A stretch of 64,000 nucleotides of DNA. Origin: an uncultured Bacteroidota bacterium (lineage in GTDB: Bacteria; Bacteroidota; Bacteroidia; Chitinophagales; Chitinophagaceae). Under the pieces are notes generated by a model, which made no database searches, was not told where the DNA came from, and worked only from the letters and a program-made list of their open reading frames with translations. Made by a program: the position numbers and the translations under genes. The stretch lies in the NCBI GenBank assembly GCA_946479615.1, contig CAMLGR010000002.1, positions 1-64,000 on the forward strand, read 5' to 3'. Positions 17,794 to 26,213 of this stretch are shown here, in pieces (position 1 is the first letter of the stretch; each line of letters opens with the position of its first letter).

Positions 17794-18894
17794 ATGGCAA
17801 CACAGCAGATCATCGAGCAATACCAGAAAGCAATTATACAAATCGCAACATCGGGCGGTACCGGCACCGGGTTTTATATAAAAGAATTTGACATGATCGT
17901 TACCAATGATCATGTGGTAGCAGAAAATGCAGAAGTAACGATCGCCGGGAAAGTATTTGACAAGGCCATTTCGCGTGTGTGGTATACCGACCGCAAACAT
18001 GATCTTGCTTTTTTGGAAGGACCCAAAGGGATAGAATTGCCCGAGATCAAACTCGGTATGTATGAAGAAATGAAAGATGGCGATGAGGTACTGGCGATCG
18101 GCCACCCCTATGGATTAAATTATACGGCTACACAAGGCGTGATCTCAAAAGTGGATCGTATCCGTGACGGGTTAAAATTTATACAGATCGATGCGGCCAT
18201 CAACCCGGGTAATAGTGGCGGTCCGCTGGTAAATGATAAAGGAGAAGTGATCGGCGTAAATTCATTTATTATAAAAGGTGGCGATAATCTTGGATTTGCA
18301 TTACCGGTAAATTATTTGCGCGAAGCCCTGCAAATGTATTTCCCGAATAAAGGCAAAGCATCTACCCGTTGTTTCAGTTGCGATTACCTGGTTACTGAAG
18401 CCAATATCGATTCAGGAAAGTATTGTCCCAGTTGCGGAACAGAAGTTAAACTGCCGGAAATTCCTAAAAAGGAAATTGAACCGGTAGGCGCAGCTAAAGT
18501 GATCGAAGAGATTTTAAAGGACCTGGGAAAGGACGTGCGCCTGGCCAGGGATGGGGTGAATGTATGGAGTGTAAAAGAAGGCTCTGCCAAAATAAAAATC
18601 ACTTATAATGCCGAAAATTATTTTATAGCGGGCGATGCTTATCTCTGCCAGATGCCTGCCGATGGTACACAGATAAAACCACTATACCGGTTTTTGCTGG
18701 AAGAAAACTATAAAATGAACGGGCTTGTATTCAGTTGTGTCAAACAGAATATCGTTCTCTCCCGTGTTATCTACGATCTCGATATCAACCGTGAAAATGG
18801 TATCGATGTATTCCGGCATTTATTTCTGAAAGCCGATGAATATGATGATCTGCTGAAGATTCAATACAACTTTCTTGAAAGGCTTGAGGAATAG
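17794..18894 (+). CDS. cytosolic S1C-type trypsin-like protease with zinc ribbon and YbjN-like C-terminus
   Basis: Residues 1-180 form an HtrA/DegP-like protease with triad H40 (TNDHVV), D70 (RKHDLAFLEG) and S141 (NPGNSGGP). No signal peptide, membrane anchor or PDZ domain is visible. A four-cysteine zinc ribbon follows (about 193-217, CFSC...CPSC). The C-terminal part (about 230-366) looks like a YbjN/CesT-type domain. A protease of this class without an export signal is unusual, since most relatives are periplasmic. The tight operon with the 16467 gene suggests the two products work together, perhaps on a bound peptide or client. That last step is inference. Confidence 0.8.
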   Translation: MATQQIIEQYQKAIIQIATSGGTGTGFYIKEFDMIVTNDHVVAENAEVTIAGKVFDKAISRVWYTDRKHDLAFLEGPKGIELPEIKLGMYEEMKDGDEVLAIGHPYGLNYTATQGVISKVDRIRDGLKFIQIDAAINPGNSGGPLVNDKGEVIGVNSFIIKGGDNLGFALPVNYLREALQMYFPNKGKASTRCFSCDYLVTEANIDSGKYCPSCGTEVKLPEIPKKEIEPVGAAKVIEEILKDLGKDVRLARDGVNVWSVKEGSAKIKITYNAENYFIAGDAYLCQMPADGTQIKPLYRFLLEENYKMNGLVFSCVKQNIVLSRVIYDLDINRENGIDVFRHLFLKADEYDDLLKIQYNFLERLEE

Positions 18895-18900
18895 GGTCTA

Positions 18901-18981
18901 GATTTCAGGTGTTAGGTGTGAAAAGAATACTAAATGTAACGTCTCTTCACATCTAAAACTTAACACCTAACACCTAAAATC
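18901..18981. repeat. intergenic palindrome, TTAGGTGT family
   Basis: Left arm 18901-18919 (GATTTCAGGTGTTAGGTGT) pairs with 18963-18981 at 18 of 19 positions. The right half has an extra phrase (CTAAAACTTAAC) that breaks the symmetry. A related copy lies at 61808-61890. This one sits between the protease gene and recX, both rightward. Confidence 0.9.
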
Positions 18982-18995
18982 AATCAATTCATTTC

Positions 18996-19466
18996 ATGTT
19001 CAAAAAGCAACTCACTCCTGCACAGGCCCTTCAAAAACTCAAGCATTACTGTGCTTACCAGGAGCGTAGTCATTTTGAAGTAAAAGAAAAACTATACAGC
19101 CTGGGTGTCTGGAAAAAAGATCATGATGCCATTATCGCCACTCTTATCGAAGAAAATTACCTGAATGAAGAACGGTTTGCTATCGCCTTTGCCGGAGGCA
19201 AATACCGGATGAAACATTGGGGAAGGGTAAAGATCAGGTATGAGCTGAAACAAAAACAGGTCAGTGAGTACAGTATTAAAAAAGCGTTGAAGCAGATAGA
19301 GGAAGAAGATTATCTGAAAACACTTAACAAACTGGCGAAAGACAGGTATGATAGTTTAAAGGATGAACAGTATTTAATCCGGAAAAAAAAGACAATGGAC
19401 CATCTCATGCACAAAGGATATGAGCCGGAACTGATCCGCCAGGTCGTCGAAGCGATTACAGGGTAA
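18996..19466 (+). CDS. recX: regulatory protein RecX
   Basis: The 156-residue protein consists of three-helix repeats. It has the RecX landmarks ALQKLKHYCAYQERSHFEVKEKL, NYLNEERFAIAFAGGKYRMKHWGR and IRYELKQKQVS. RecX binds the RecA filament and limits recombinase activity. No recA is in the window. It is flanked on both sides by phrase-type palindromes (18901-18981 and 19476-19557), so it is probably a single-gene transcript. Confidence 0.85.
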   Translation: MFKKQLTPAQALQKLKHYCAYQERSHFEVKEKLYSLGVWKKDHDAIIATLIEENYLNEERFAIAFAGGKYRMKHWGRVKIRYELKQKQVSEYSIKKALKQIEEEDYLKTLNKLAKDRYDSLKDEQYLIRKKKTMDHLMHKGYEPELIRQVVEAITG

Positions 19467-19475
19467 GGAATAGCT

Positions 19476-19557
19476 TATGTGAAATCTATGTCCCTATGAT
19501 CCTATGTGGTAAAAAAGCTGACTGGCGTAATCTCACCACATAGGTTTCACATAGATA
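19476..19557. repeat. intergenic palindrome, CCTATGTG family
   Basis: The left arm, 19476-19511, holds three CTATG phrases. The right arm, 19532-19557 (CTCACCACATAGGTTTCACATAGATA), pairs with it after skipping one phrase. The segment ACTGGCGTAATCTCACCACATAGG recurs with few changes at 49333-49355, so the two loci are copies of one element. It sits between convergent recX and the sugar dehydrogenase gene. Confidence 0.9.
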
Positions 19558-19558
19558 T

Positions 19559-21253
19559 TTATCGGACCATAATTTTTTCTGTCTGCTGCACATCCTTGCC
19601 ATACAATCTCACTAAATAAATACCTCTTTGCAAAGAAGACGGTAATGGCACACTGAAATAGCCGCTTGTTCCATTCATTGCTCTTGAATACACCTGTCTG
19701 CCATCCATAGCAAATACATCTACTCTTTCAATAAGCGGTCCGGAAGTTACCTGTAAGGCATTGCCGGTAATCACGGTAGGGTATACCCTGATATCGCGGT
19801 CAACATTATCACCCAATAAAATAACAGGAGAATAACGTGATTCCTGGTCGATATCAACCACGCGCAGACGGTATCTCATCACACCTGAATTATTGGTGTA
19901 ATGAATAAAAGAATAACTGCTGCCATTGCTGCTGGATGTAGCTGCTACTTCTCCTGCAACCAGGTAATCGGTTCCGTTAGCGCTGTATTCAACGATAAAT
20001 TTTTCTGTGTTTTCTTCGAATGCCGTTTTCCATTTCAATTCATTTCTTCCTGCCAGGTGATCACCGGTAAAAGAGACCAGGCTAACAGGCAGCACACCAC
20101 TTACATTGATGGAAAGAAGTGCGCCCGTACGCGATAAAGCAAACAATTCACCGTCGCTTGATTCTGCAAATGCAGAAATAGACCCGGTCAAACCTGCTTG
20201 CAATACAGAGCTGCCATCAGGGCGAACCAGCCAAACGTTACCACTTACATAATCGGCACAGATATAATAACCATCCAGTGCAGGCCAGGCCGATCCATGA
20301 TATACATAACCGCCGGTAATTGCAAAACCACCGGTAAGCATATTATGACCGTACTCAAAAATGGGATTGATCAAACCGGTTCCCAAAGTGGGTGTACAGG
20401 CAGGAACTCCGGGATTGGGATGGTTGCCCTCGCGGCATCTCCATCCATAATTGGCGCCTTTTGAAACGGCAAGGGTAGTATGATTGACTTCTTCCCAATC
20501 ACCCTGGCCCACATCTGCTATCCAAACATCACCGGTTACTTTATCAAAGGTCCAGCGCCAGGGATTGCGCAAGCCGATGGCCCAGATCTCATCACGAACG
20601 GCTCCGTCTGCTACAAAAGGATTATCGGGAGGGATGGTATAATAGGGCGGCGTAGTAAAATTGTCTACATCCAGACGGATCATTTTCCCCAGCAGGGAAT
20701 TTCCATTTTGCGCATTCTGGTTAGGATCGTTGCCGTTGCCCCCATCACCGGTGCCAAAATACAATTTGCCATCGGGACCGAAATTGAGCTTTCCGCCATT
20801 GTGATTATCGAAGGGTTTGGGAATATTGAGTAATACCACCCCGCTCGTTGCATCCACAATATCGGGATTGGTTATATCCCTCCGGTATTGCGCCACGGTA
20901 ATATCGCCGGCGGTATTGGTATAATAAACAAACAGGTAACGGTTGGTGAGATAGTCAGGATGAAAGGCAAGGCTTAACAAACCCCGTTCATCGCTGCTGA
21001 GATTCAGCAGACTATTAATGTTCATAAACGGAGTGGGCAGTACCGTTGTACCGTCTACGATACGAACGGCCCCGTTTTGTTGTACCACAAACATCCTGTT
21101 GCTGCCGGGTTCGGGTACTATATCAACCGGGTTGACAAAACCGGACGCCACGCTGCTGAAACCGAGGATGGGTTGACTGTTAACCTGCTGATAAAAGAGG
21201 AAAACGAAAAGTATGCACCATGCTTTCCGGGAAACGGGGTAAAGAGGTTTCAT
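19559..21253 (-). CDS. secreted PQQ-dependent sugar dehydrogenase-like protein with T9SS sorting domain
   Basis: The 564-residue protein starts at the ATG at 21253 with a signal peptide ending near QVNSQP. A GSDH-type beta-propeller follows (about 30-370), with VQQNGAVRIVDG, DERGLLSLAFHPDY, HNGGKLNFGPDGKLYFGTGDGG, WAIGLRNPWRWTFD and GANYGWRCREG. The last 170 residues contain a fibronectin-like section and a Por-type C-terminal sorting domain (GIYLVRLYGKDVQQTEKIMVR). It should oxidise sugars or sorbosone-like aldehydes outside the cell after type IX export. The cofactor is known for the family but not readable here. An upstream start at 21319 is less likely. Confidence 0.88.
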   Translation of the reverse strand: MKPLYPVSRKAWCILFVFLFYQQVNSQPILGFSSVASGFVNPVDIVPEPGSNRMFVVQQNGAVRIVDGTTVLPTPFMNINSLLNLSSDERGLLSLAFHPDYLTNRYLFVYYTNTAGDITVAQYRRDITNPDIVDATSGVVLLNIPKPFDNHNGGKLNFGPDGKLYFGTGDGGNGNDPNQNAQNGNSLLGKMIRLDVDNFTTPPYYTIPPDNPFVADGAVRDEIWAIGLRNPWRWTFDKVTGDVWIADVGQGDWEEVNHTTLAVSKGANYGWRCREGNHPNPGVPACTPTLGTGLINPIFEYGHNMLTGGFAITGGYVYHGSAWPALDGYYICADYVSGNVWLVRPDGSSVLQAGLTGSISAFAESSDGELFALSRTGALLSINVSGVLPVSLVSFTGDHLAGRNELKWKTAFEENTEKFIVEYSANGTDYLVAGEVAATSSSNGSSYSFIHYTNNSGVMRYRLRVVDIDQESRYSPVILLGDNVDRDIRVYPTVITGNALQVTSGPLIERVDVFAMDGRQVYSRAMNGTSGYFSVPLPSSLQRGIYLVRLYGKDVQQTEKIMVR

Positions 21254-21355
21254 AGTAAGAGATTTAGTATACCTGTGGGGTACAAAATCAATGCCCGGTT
21301 GGATATGCCAAATCCACAACGCGGGGCCGTACCTTTACCGCATACACATCAGGAT

Positions 21356-22198
21356 ATGAATCAAACGCTGACAATTACGCTCGTACAAACAAATCTTCAC
21401 TGGGAAGACAAGGCTGCTAACCTGGCAATGCTGAAAGAAAAAATAATGGCGATAAAAGAAAAAACAGAAGTGGTTGTGTTACCCGAAATGTTCAGTACCG
21501 GGTTCAGCATGAATCCTAAAGCCCTGGCGGAAACCATGGAGGGAGAAACGATCAACTGGATGAAACAGATCGCAGCAGAAAAGAAAATCATACTTACCGG
21601 CAGCGTGATCATCGAAGAGAACGGACATTATTTCAACCGCCTGGTATGGATGCTGCCCAACGGGCAATATGGTGTATATGATAAACGTCACCGTTTTGCT
21701 TTTGCGGGTGAAGATGAAGAATATACTGCGGGCTCCAAAAGATTGATCGCATCCGTAAAAGGCTGGAAGCTGAACCTGCTGGTTTGTTATGATCTGCGGT
21801 TCCCCGTTTGGGCAAGACAGGGAGTATTGTCTTCGTCAGCTTCGGGAGATGGAAAATTACAAACGGATAACCTGGAATATGATGTATTGGTATATGTAGC
21901 CAACTGGCCTGAAAAAAGGATCATTGCCTGGAAAACGTTATTGCAGGCAAGGGCCATCGAAAACCAATGTTATGTGATCGGTGTAAACAGGGTGGGTGAT
22001 GATGGCAAGCAGATCCACTACACGGGAGAAAGCATGGTGATTGATCCGATGGGTGAAATATTATACCATAAAAAAGATACCGAAGACATTTTCACAATCA
22101 CACTTGATAAGGATCATTTGAAAAACGTGCGGGAAAAATTTCCTTTCTGGAAAGACGGTGACCATTTTGTTATTACCAACGACGGAAGTGTGTCGTGA
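21356..22198 (+). CDS. omega-amidase/nitrilase-family amidohydrolase (YafV-like)
   Basis: From the ATG at 21356 the product is 280 residues. The upstream frame belongs to the divergent sugar dehydrogenase. It carries the nitrilase triad: Glu in VVLPEMFSTGFSMNP (about 43), Lys in YDKRHRFAFAGE (about 109) and Cys in LLVCYDLRFPVWAR (about 143). YafV-type enzymes hydrolyse 2-oxoglutaramate or 2-oxosuccinamate, the products of glutamine or asparagine transamination. That makes the aminotransferase at 906 a possible pathway partner, although it lies 19 kb away. Confidence 0.85.
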   Translation: MNQTLTITLVQTNLHWEDKAANLAMLKEKIMAIKEKTEVVVLPEMFSTGFSMNPKALAETMEGETINWMKQIAAEKKIILTGSVIIEENGHYFNRLVWMLPNGQYGVYDKRHRFAFAGEDEEYTAGSKRLIASVKGWKLNLLVCYDLRFPVWARQGVLSSSASGDGKLQTDNLEYDVLVYVANWPEKRIIAWKTLLQARAIENQCYVIGVNRVGDDGKQIHYTGESMVIDPMGEILYHKKDTEDIFTITLDKDHLKNVREKFPFWKDGDHFVITNDGSVS

Positions 22199-22230
22199 AG
22201 AGCACGAGACTGAGATCGACTGCGGCCGTG

Positions 22231-23730
22231 TTATTCTCCTTTATCTTTTTTGATCAGCTCCATTACTTTATCGATCTTATAATCAACACCGCGTTTAACG
22301 GCTTCTACAGTAGGACCGGCCGGTACTTCGGGTTGTACGCCGCGACCGGTTTTAGGAGCATTTTTATCTACTACAAGCCGGAACAGCGGCAGGCGGAACC
22401 TGACCCTTGTTTCCGGTAATGTTACATCTGGTATCAGCCAGGCCGAATTTCCATACGAACCACCGCCGGTTTCCTCTCCTACGATAATTACATTTTCCTG
22501 TTTGGCCAGTGCCGAAGCGAATAAAGTGGTAGCGGAGAAAGAATTTCCTCCTGTCATGATATACACCTTCCCATCGAAATGATCTTTCTTTTTGGGTTTG
22601 AAATAATGTTTTTCAAAATAATGAAAATGATAATACCCATCGGAGCGCCGCTTTGTGAAGAAGGTCATGAACAGGCGATTCAAAAAATCATTTTGAATAT
22701 ACCGGCTATACTTTTTATGCTTTGCCACTGCATACAATGAATCGCCCACTTTATAATTATGGTCACTGATATATTTCGTCAGTAAAGTAGAATTGGTAAC
22801 ACTGCCACCGCCATTACCGCGGACATCGATAATCAGGTGGCCGACTTTATTATTATCCAGCGCCTTGAATGAACGGCGGAAAAAACCTCTTAACCCATAT
22901 CCCCGACCAAAGGAACTAAGGTCCATCATCGCAACATGATTGGTAGTATCAAGTTTTAATAAACGAACCGCATCGCGCTGAATATTTTTTCTTTCACGGC
23001 GCGATGGTTGCGGTAATCTTTGTACAGGTCTTACTGTTGCGCGGTTGCTGGTATCGCGCGAAGGATAATAAGGTCTGACAATACGTGTTTGTAAATGACC
23101 AATAGTATCGACGTATTCTATAGAGTAAAAATCCGCTGGTCCCAATGCCGAAGAATATAAGGCACCAAAAAATCCACGGTTACTTAACGATTGATATTTA
23201 TGTGTGATGTTATATCCATCTGTTGAAATATAACTGAACAGCGAATCGACGATTTCATTCATCGGTTGCCCGTTGATCTTTGTGATAACAGTGCCACGTG
23301 CGAGAACGCTATCCCTCCGGTTGAGGTTGGCGGCAACAACGGCTGTATCGGGCCATAATTTTAAACTCAAGGGGAATATCCGGGTAATGCGGGCGGTATC
23401 GTAATATTTACTATAAGCTTTTGAAGAACGGATAGAAGTATGACCGCAGCCGATCTTAGCGGTTACCCAGGAAAGTATTTTCCTGAAATCGGGCTCTGTC
23501 AGCGAATCTTTCAATTGCTCTTTTCCCCATTGAAAATACTTGTCCATACTGTCCTTGCTGGTATACCAGTAAAGACCAGGGTGCGCTTCTTCCAATGTTT
23601 GCTGGTAAACGGAATAATCCTTTTGGAGTTGTTGCGGAGAGTACTTCTTCCCTGGGTAATAGGAATGGTTGCTTACGCCACATGAAGCCAGCCACCAGGT
23701 TCCTAACAATAAGGTCAATAATCTCCTCAT
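22231..23730 (-). CDS. S41-family C-terminal-processing-type peptidase, lipoprotein
   Basis: The 499-residue protein has a lipoprotein signal (WWLASC, lipidated C17). The central part has a PDZ-like segment (RGTVITKINGQPMNEIVDSL, about 130-150). The S41 catalytic core follows, with LIIDVRGNGGGSVTNSTLL and the nucleophile Ser in MTGGNSFSATTLFA (about 395-408), then GEETGGGSYGN. It probably acts in the periplasm on misfolded or specific substrates. It is convergent with the omega-amidase gene, with 32 bases between stops and no hairpin. A near -7 box (TACGTTTA) lies nine bases before the start. Confidence 0.88.
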   Translation of the reverse strand: MRRLLTLLLGTWWLASCGVSNHSYYPGKKYSPQQLQKDYSVYQQTLEEAHPGLYWYTSKDSMDKYFQWGKEQLKDSLTEPDFRKILSWVTAKIGCGHTSIRSSKAYSKYYDTARITRIFPLSLKLWPDTAVVAANLNRRDSVLARGTVITKINGQPMNEIVDSLFSYISTDGYNITHKYQSLSNRGFFGALYSSALGPADFYSIEYVDTIGHLQTRIVRPYYPSRDTSNRATVRPVQRLPQPSRRERKNIQRDAVRLLKLDTTNHVAMMDLSSFGRGYGLRGFFRRSFKALDNNKVGHLIIDVRGNGGGSVTNSTLLTKYISDHNYKVGDSLYAVAKHKKYSRYIQNDFLNRLFMTFFTKRRSDGYYHFHYFEKHYFKPKKKDHFDGKVYIMTGGNSFSATTLFASALAKQENVIIVGEETGGGSYGNSAWLIPDVTLPETRVRFRLPLFRLVVDKNAPKTGRGVQPEVPAGPTVEAVKRGVDYKIDKVMELIKKDKGE

Positions 23731-23759
23731 AACCGGCTATAAACGTAGAAAACCCTTTG

Positions 23760-24794
23760 TTATTTCTTTAAATGATTCCATCCCTGGGCCGTGACCGGGT
23801 ATTTGCTTCCCCCCCTGGTAATGATATTTACGCCTTGTTCGGGATCCGTCATATAACCGATCACGCTGATCTGCTCATTCAGCACCAGTTTGTCATATTC
23901 CGCCTGTGGAATCGTGAACAGCAGTTCATAATCTTCGCCACCGCTAAGGGCACAGGCTGTGGGATCGATCTCGAATTTAAACGCTGCCTTTTTCATCTCT
24001 TCCGAAATGGGGATCTTTTCTTCATGAAGAACACAGCCCAGGTTGCTATCCTTGCAGATATGCAGCAGGTCGGAGCCGAGGCCATCACTGATATCCATCA
24101 TGGCGGTGGGGATGATACCTGCACTGCTGAAAAATTCAATAATATCTTTTCTTGCTTCAGGTTTCAGTAATCTTCCGATAACGTATGATTCCTGTTCGAG
24201 GTCTGGTTGTACGGCCGGGCTTTCTATAAAAATTTTCTTTTCTCTTTCTAAAAACAATAAACCGATATAGGCGGCACCGAGATCACCACTTACACAAACC
24301 AGGTCGCCTTTTTTAGCCGTACTTCTTTTTACATATTGATCGGGCGCCACTTCGCCGATGGCAGTGACCGAGATCACCAGTCCTTTTTGAGAGGAGCTGG
24401 TATCGCCGCCAACAAGATCGACGCCATATTTGGAGCAGGCGATATAAACGCCTTCATAAAATTCATCCAGCGCTTCCAGGCTGAAGCGGTTGCTGATGCC
24501 AATGCTCAATGTTATCTGGGTAGGGATGGCATTCATGGCATAGATATCACTGAGGTTAACGACTACACTTTTATAGCCAAGATGTTTCAGTGGTGTATAT
24601 ACCAGGTCGAAGTGAACGCCTTCGAGCAGCAGATCAGTAGTGATCACAGTTTGCTTGCCAAAATGATCGATGACGGCCGCGTCATCACCTACCCCTAATA
24701 AAGAAGAAGCGTTTTGCAGTTCAATGTTTTTGGTTAAATGATCGATTAAACCAAATTCTCCCAGGTCTGCTATTTCTGTTCTTTCGTTGCTCAT
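23760..24794 (-). CDS. thiL: thiamine-monophosphate kinase ThiL
   Basis: The 344-residue ThiL makes thiamine diphosphate from thiamine monophosphate. Landmarks are LGEFGLIDHLT near the start, GVGDDAAVID (about 36-45), TTDLLLEGVHFDL, YKSVVVNLSDIYAMNA, DLVGGDTSSS, MDISDGLGSDLLHIC and ALSGGEDYELLFTI. The start codon lies three bases from the arm of a palindrome that encloses a four-helix-bundle gene on the same strand. No -7 box is visible in that arm, so thiL may depend on transcription through the element from the IMPase gene. Confidence 0.93.
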   Translation of the reverse strand: MSNERTEIADLGEFGLIDHLTKNIELQNASSLLGVGDDAAVIDHFGKQTVITTDLLLEGVHFDLVYTPLKHLGYKSVVVNLSDIYAMNAIPTQITLSIGISNRFSLEALDEFYEGVYIACSKYGVDLVGGDTSSSQKGLVISVTAIGEVAPDQYVKRSTAKKGDLVCVSGDLGAAYIGLLFLEREKKIFIESPAVQPDLEQESYVIGRLLKPEARKDIIEFFSSAGIIPTAMMDISDGLGSDLLHICKDSNLGCVLHEEKIPISEEMKKAAFKFEIDPTACALSGGEDYELLFTIPQAEYDKLVLNEQISVIGYMTDPEQGVNIITRGGSKYPVTAQGWNHLKK

Positions 24795-24797
24795 GAT

Positions 24798-25246
24798 ATG
24801 TACGATGTTAGGTGTACGATGTACGACTGCTTAACAGTAATACATCCTGATTATCTGGAAGAGACTATCGATGCAACAATTATTTTAAGCAACGATTCCC
24901 CTTCCTTATAAAGTTCTTTTATTTCCAGGATAAAAACATTATTAAATGCTTCAATCAATTCAAGAAAGAAAAGGCTTTCATCCAGTTCTTCCTCAACGAT
25001 CTTTAATTTATTTATAAAATCTGCTTTTGACTTAGCCCTTCTGGATGCACGATAATTAGCTCCTACAGAACTGGAAGATCGTATAATTTGACTTTTATAA
25101 GCCTTATTAACTGTTGTATCAGGAAGCCGCTGTGTTAATTGGGGCAACTTTTATAGCAAACTCCTTTGTCCTCCGTTTCATTTCCTCCGAATTCATAAAA
25201 AGTGTTTTAAATTCAGGGCGTACGTCGTACACCTAACACCGTACAT
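24798..25246 (-). mobile_element. hairpin-flanked element carrying a four-helix-bundle gene (copy 1, frameshifted)
   Basis: Arms 24798-24824 and 25220-25246 are inverted repeats with 25 of 27 matches, built from the phrases GTACGATGT and TTAGGTGT. They enclose about 395 bp filled by a minus-strand four-helix-bundle gene. The element sits between IMPase and thiL, both leftward, so cargo and neighbours share orientation. No transposase, and no target duplication that I can see. Mobility is inferred from having two such elements in the window, not shown. Confidence 0.65.
24851..25196 (-). pseudogene. four-helix-bundle protein (23S rRNA IVS-type), frameshifted
   Basis: From ATG at 25196 the frame reads MNSEEMKRRTKEFAIKVA and then runs off frame. 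The rest (QLTQRLPDTTVNKAYKSQII and onward to 24851) lies one frame over. Removing one C from the GCCCC run (25141-25145) restores a 114-residue protein closely similar to the intact gene at 29925 (shared SS-GANYRA-RRAKS-ADF-KLKI-EE). The family (TIGR02436, PF05635) is known from intervening sequences of 23S rRNA and as the Avd partner of diversity-generating retroelements. It may be a true mutation or a sequencing error in the homopolymer. Confidence 0.8.
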
Positions 25247-25250
25247 CCGA

Positions 25251-26030
25251 TTATAGTTCCTTTTTCATATTGATCACCTCCAGCATTTCATCATGGATTT
25301 TACCATTGGTCGCAAGAATTTTATGTTGGTACGGAGAAAACTTATTGCCGGTAAGATCAGTTACCCTGCCTCCTGCTTCTTCTACCATTAAATAACCGGC
25401 GGCACTGTCCCAGGCTTCAAGTTTATGTTCATAAAAACCATCGAAGCGGCCACAGGCTACCCAGCAAAGATCGATAGCCGCCGAACCCAGCCTGCGCACA
25501 GGAACTCCTTTGCGGATAAACCGTTCAAAGATCTCGAGCGGTCCGTTAGGGATATTGATATAGGTATAAGGAAATCCTGTTACCAGGCAGGCTTTGATCG
25601 CCTGTGATTCGGCGCTTACATGAATGGGCTTGTCATTCAGCGTAGCACCTTTGCCTTTTTCAGCCAGGAAAAACTCATTCAGGTGAGGGTTATAGACTGC
25701 GCCGAGGATCATTTCGCCGTTATATTCTACGCCGATGGAAACGCAGTTCAGGGGAATGCCATGCGCAAAATTGATCGTGCCATCGATCGGGTCCACGATC
25801 CATTTATAAGTTGAATCCTGTACGATCGCACCTGCTTCCTCGCTTAATATATAATGATCGGGAAAATGGGACTTGATCACGCCGAAAATCGCTTTTTCCG
25901 AAGCGTGATCGGCTTCTGTTACCGGGTTATTGATTCCTTCTTTATTGGTGATCTTGAACTCTTTTTGAAAAAACCGCTGGATCTCTGCTGCACCTGCTTT
26001 GGCGGCCTCGATAAGTGTATTTTTAAGCAT
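25251..26030 (-). CDS. inositol monophosphatase family protein
   Basis: The 259-residue protein has the IMPase metal-site motifs: EEAGA (about 64-68), WIVDPIDGTINFAHG (about 78-92) and the C-terminal AWDSAAGYLMVEEAGGRVTDL. It is an Mg2+-dependent cytosolic phosphatase. Substrates could be inositol phosphates, fructose bisphosphate or 3'-phosphoadenosine 5'-phosphate. I chose the ATG at 26030; the codon two further upstream is TTG. A perfect -7 box three bases away suggests a leaderless message. It is transcribed toward the four-helix element and thiL. Confidence 0.88.
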   Translation of the reverse strand: MLKNTLIEAAKAGAAEIQRFFQKEFKITNKEGINNPVTEADHASEKAIFGVIKSHFPDHYILSEEAGAIVQDSTYKWIVDPIDGTINFAHGIPLNCVSIGVEYNGEMILGAVYNPHLNEFFLAEKGKGATLNDKPIHVSAESQAIKACLVTGFPYTYINIPNGPLEIFERFIRKGVPVRRLGSAAIDLCWVACGRFDGFYEHKLEAWDSAAGYLMVEEAGGRVTDLTGNKFSPYQHKILATNGKIHDEMLEVINMKKEL

Positions 26031-26033
26031 GTG

Positions 26034-26041
26034 CAAAGATA
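26034..26041 (-). promoter_or_regulatory. -7 box TATCTTTG, 3 nt before the IMPase start
   Basis: Exact TAnnTTTG on the minus strand, with CAC then ATG immediately after it. Confidence 0.6.
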
Positions 26042-26046
26042 AAGAT

Positions 26047-26162
26047 GTCTGAACCAGGATTTATAGGATTGGAGGATTTTCAGGAAAGAACGGTTTGTAT
26101 GTATAAGAAAGCCTCAACCTGTTCCGACAAATCCAATTAATCCCACAAATCGTGGTTGAGAC
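26047..26162. repeat. intergenic palindrome, CAGGATTT family
   Basis: Left 26047-26085 (GTCTGAACCAGGATTTATAG and onward) and right 26117-26162 are imperfect inverted copies made of GGATT phrases. Their outer ends, GTCTGAACCA and TGGTTGAGAC, pair well. It sits in the divergent spacer between the IMPase and glycosyltransferase genes. It is the only copy of this family seen in the window. Confidence 0.7.
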
Positions 26163-26213
26163 AATTTGAAACTCTTCCTAAAAACTTCGTACTTCGCAAC
26201 ATATACCTGAATA

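Noticed and set aside
21077..21355. N-terminal extension of the omega-amidase frame
   Set aside because: The extra 93 codons are antisense to the signal peptide of the sugar dehydrogenase and do not fit the nitrilase family.
24798..25246. Insertion sequence
   Set aside because: There is no transposase and I could not see a target-site duplication; I therefore call it only a hairpin-flanked element.
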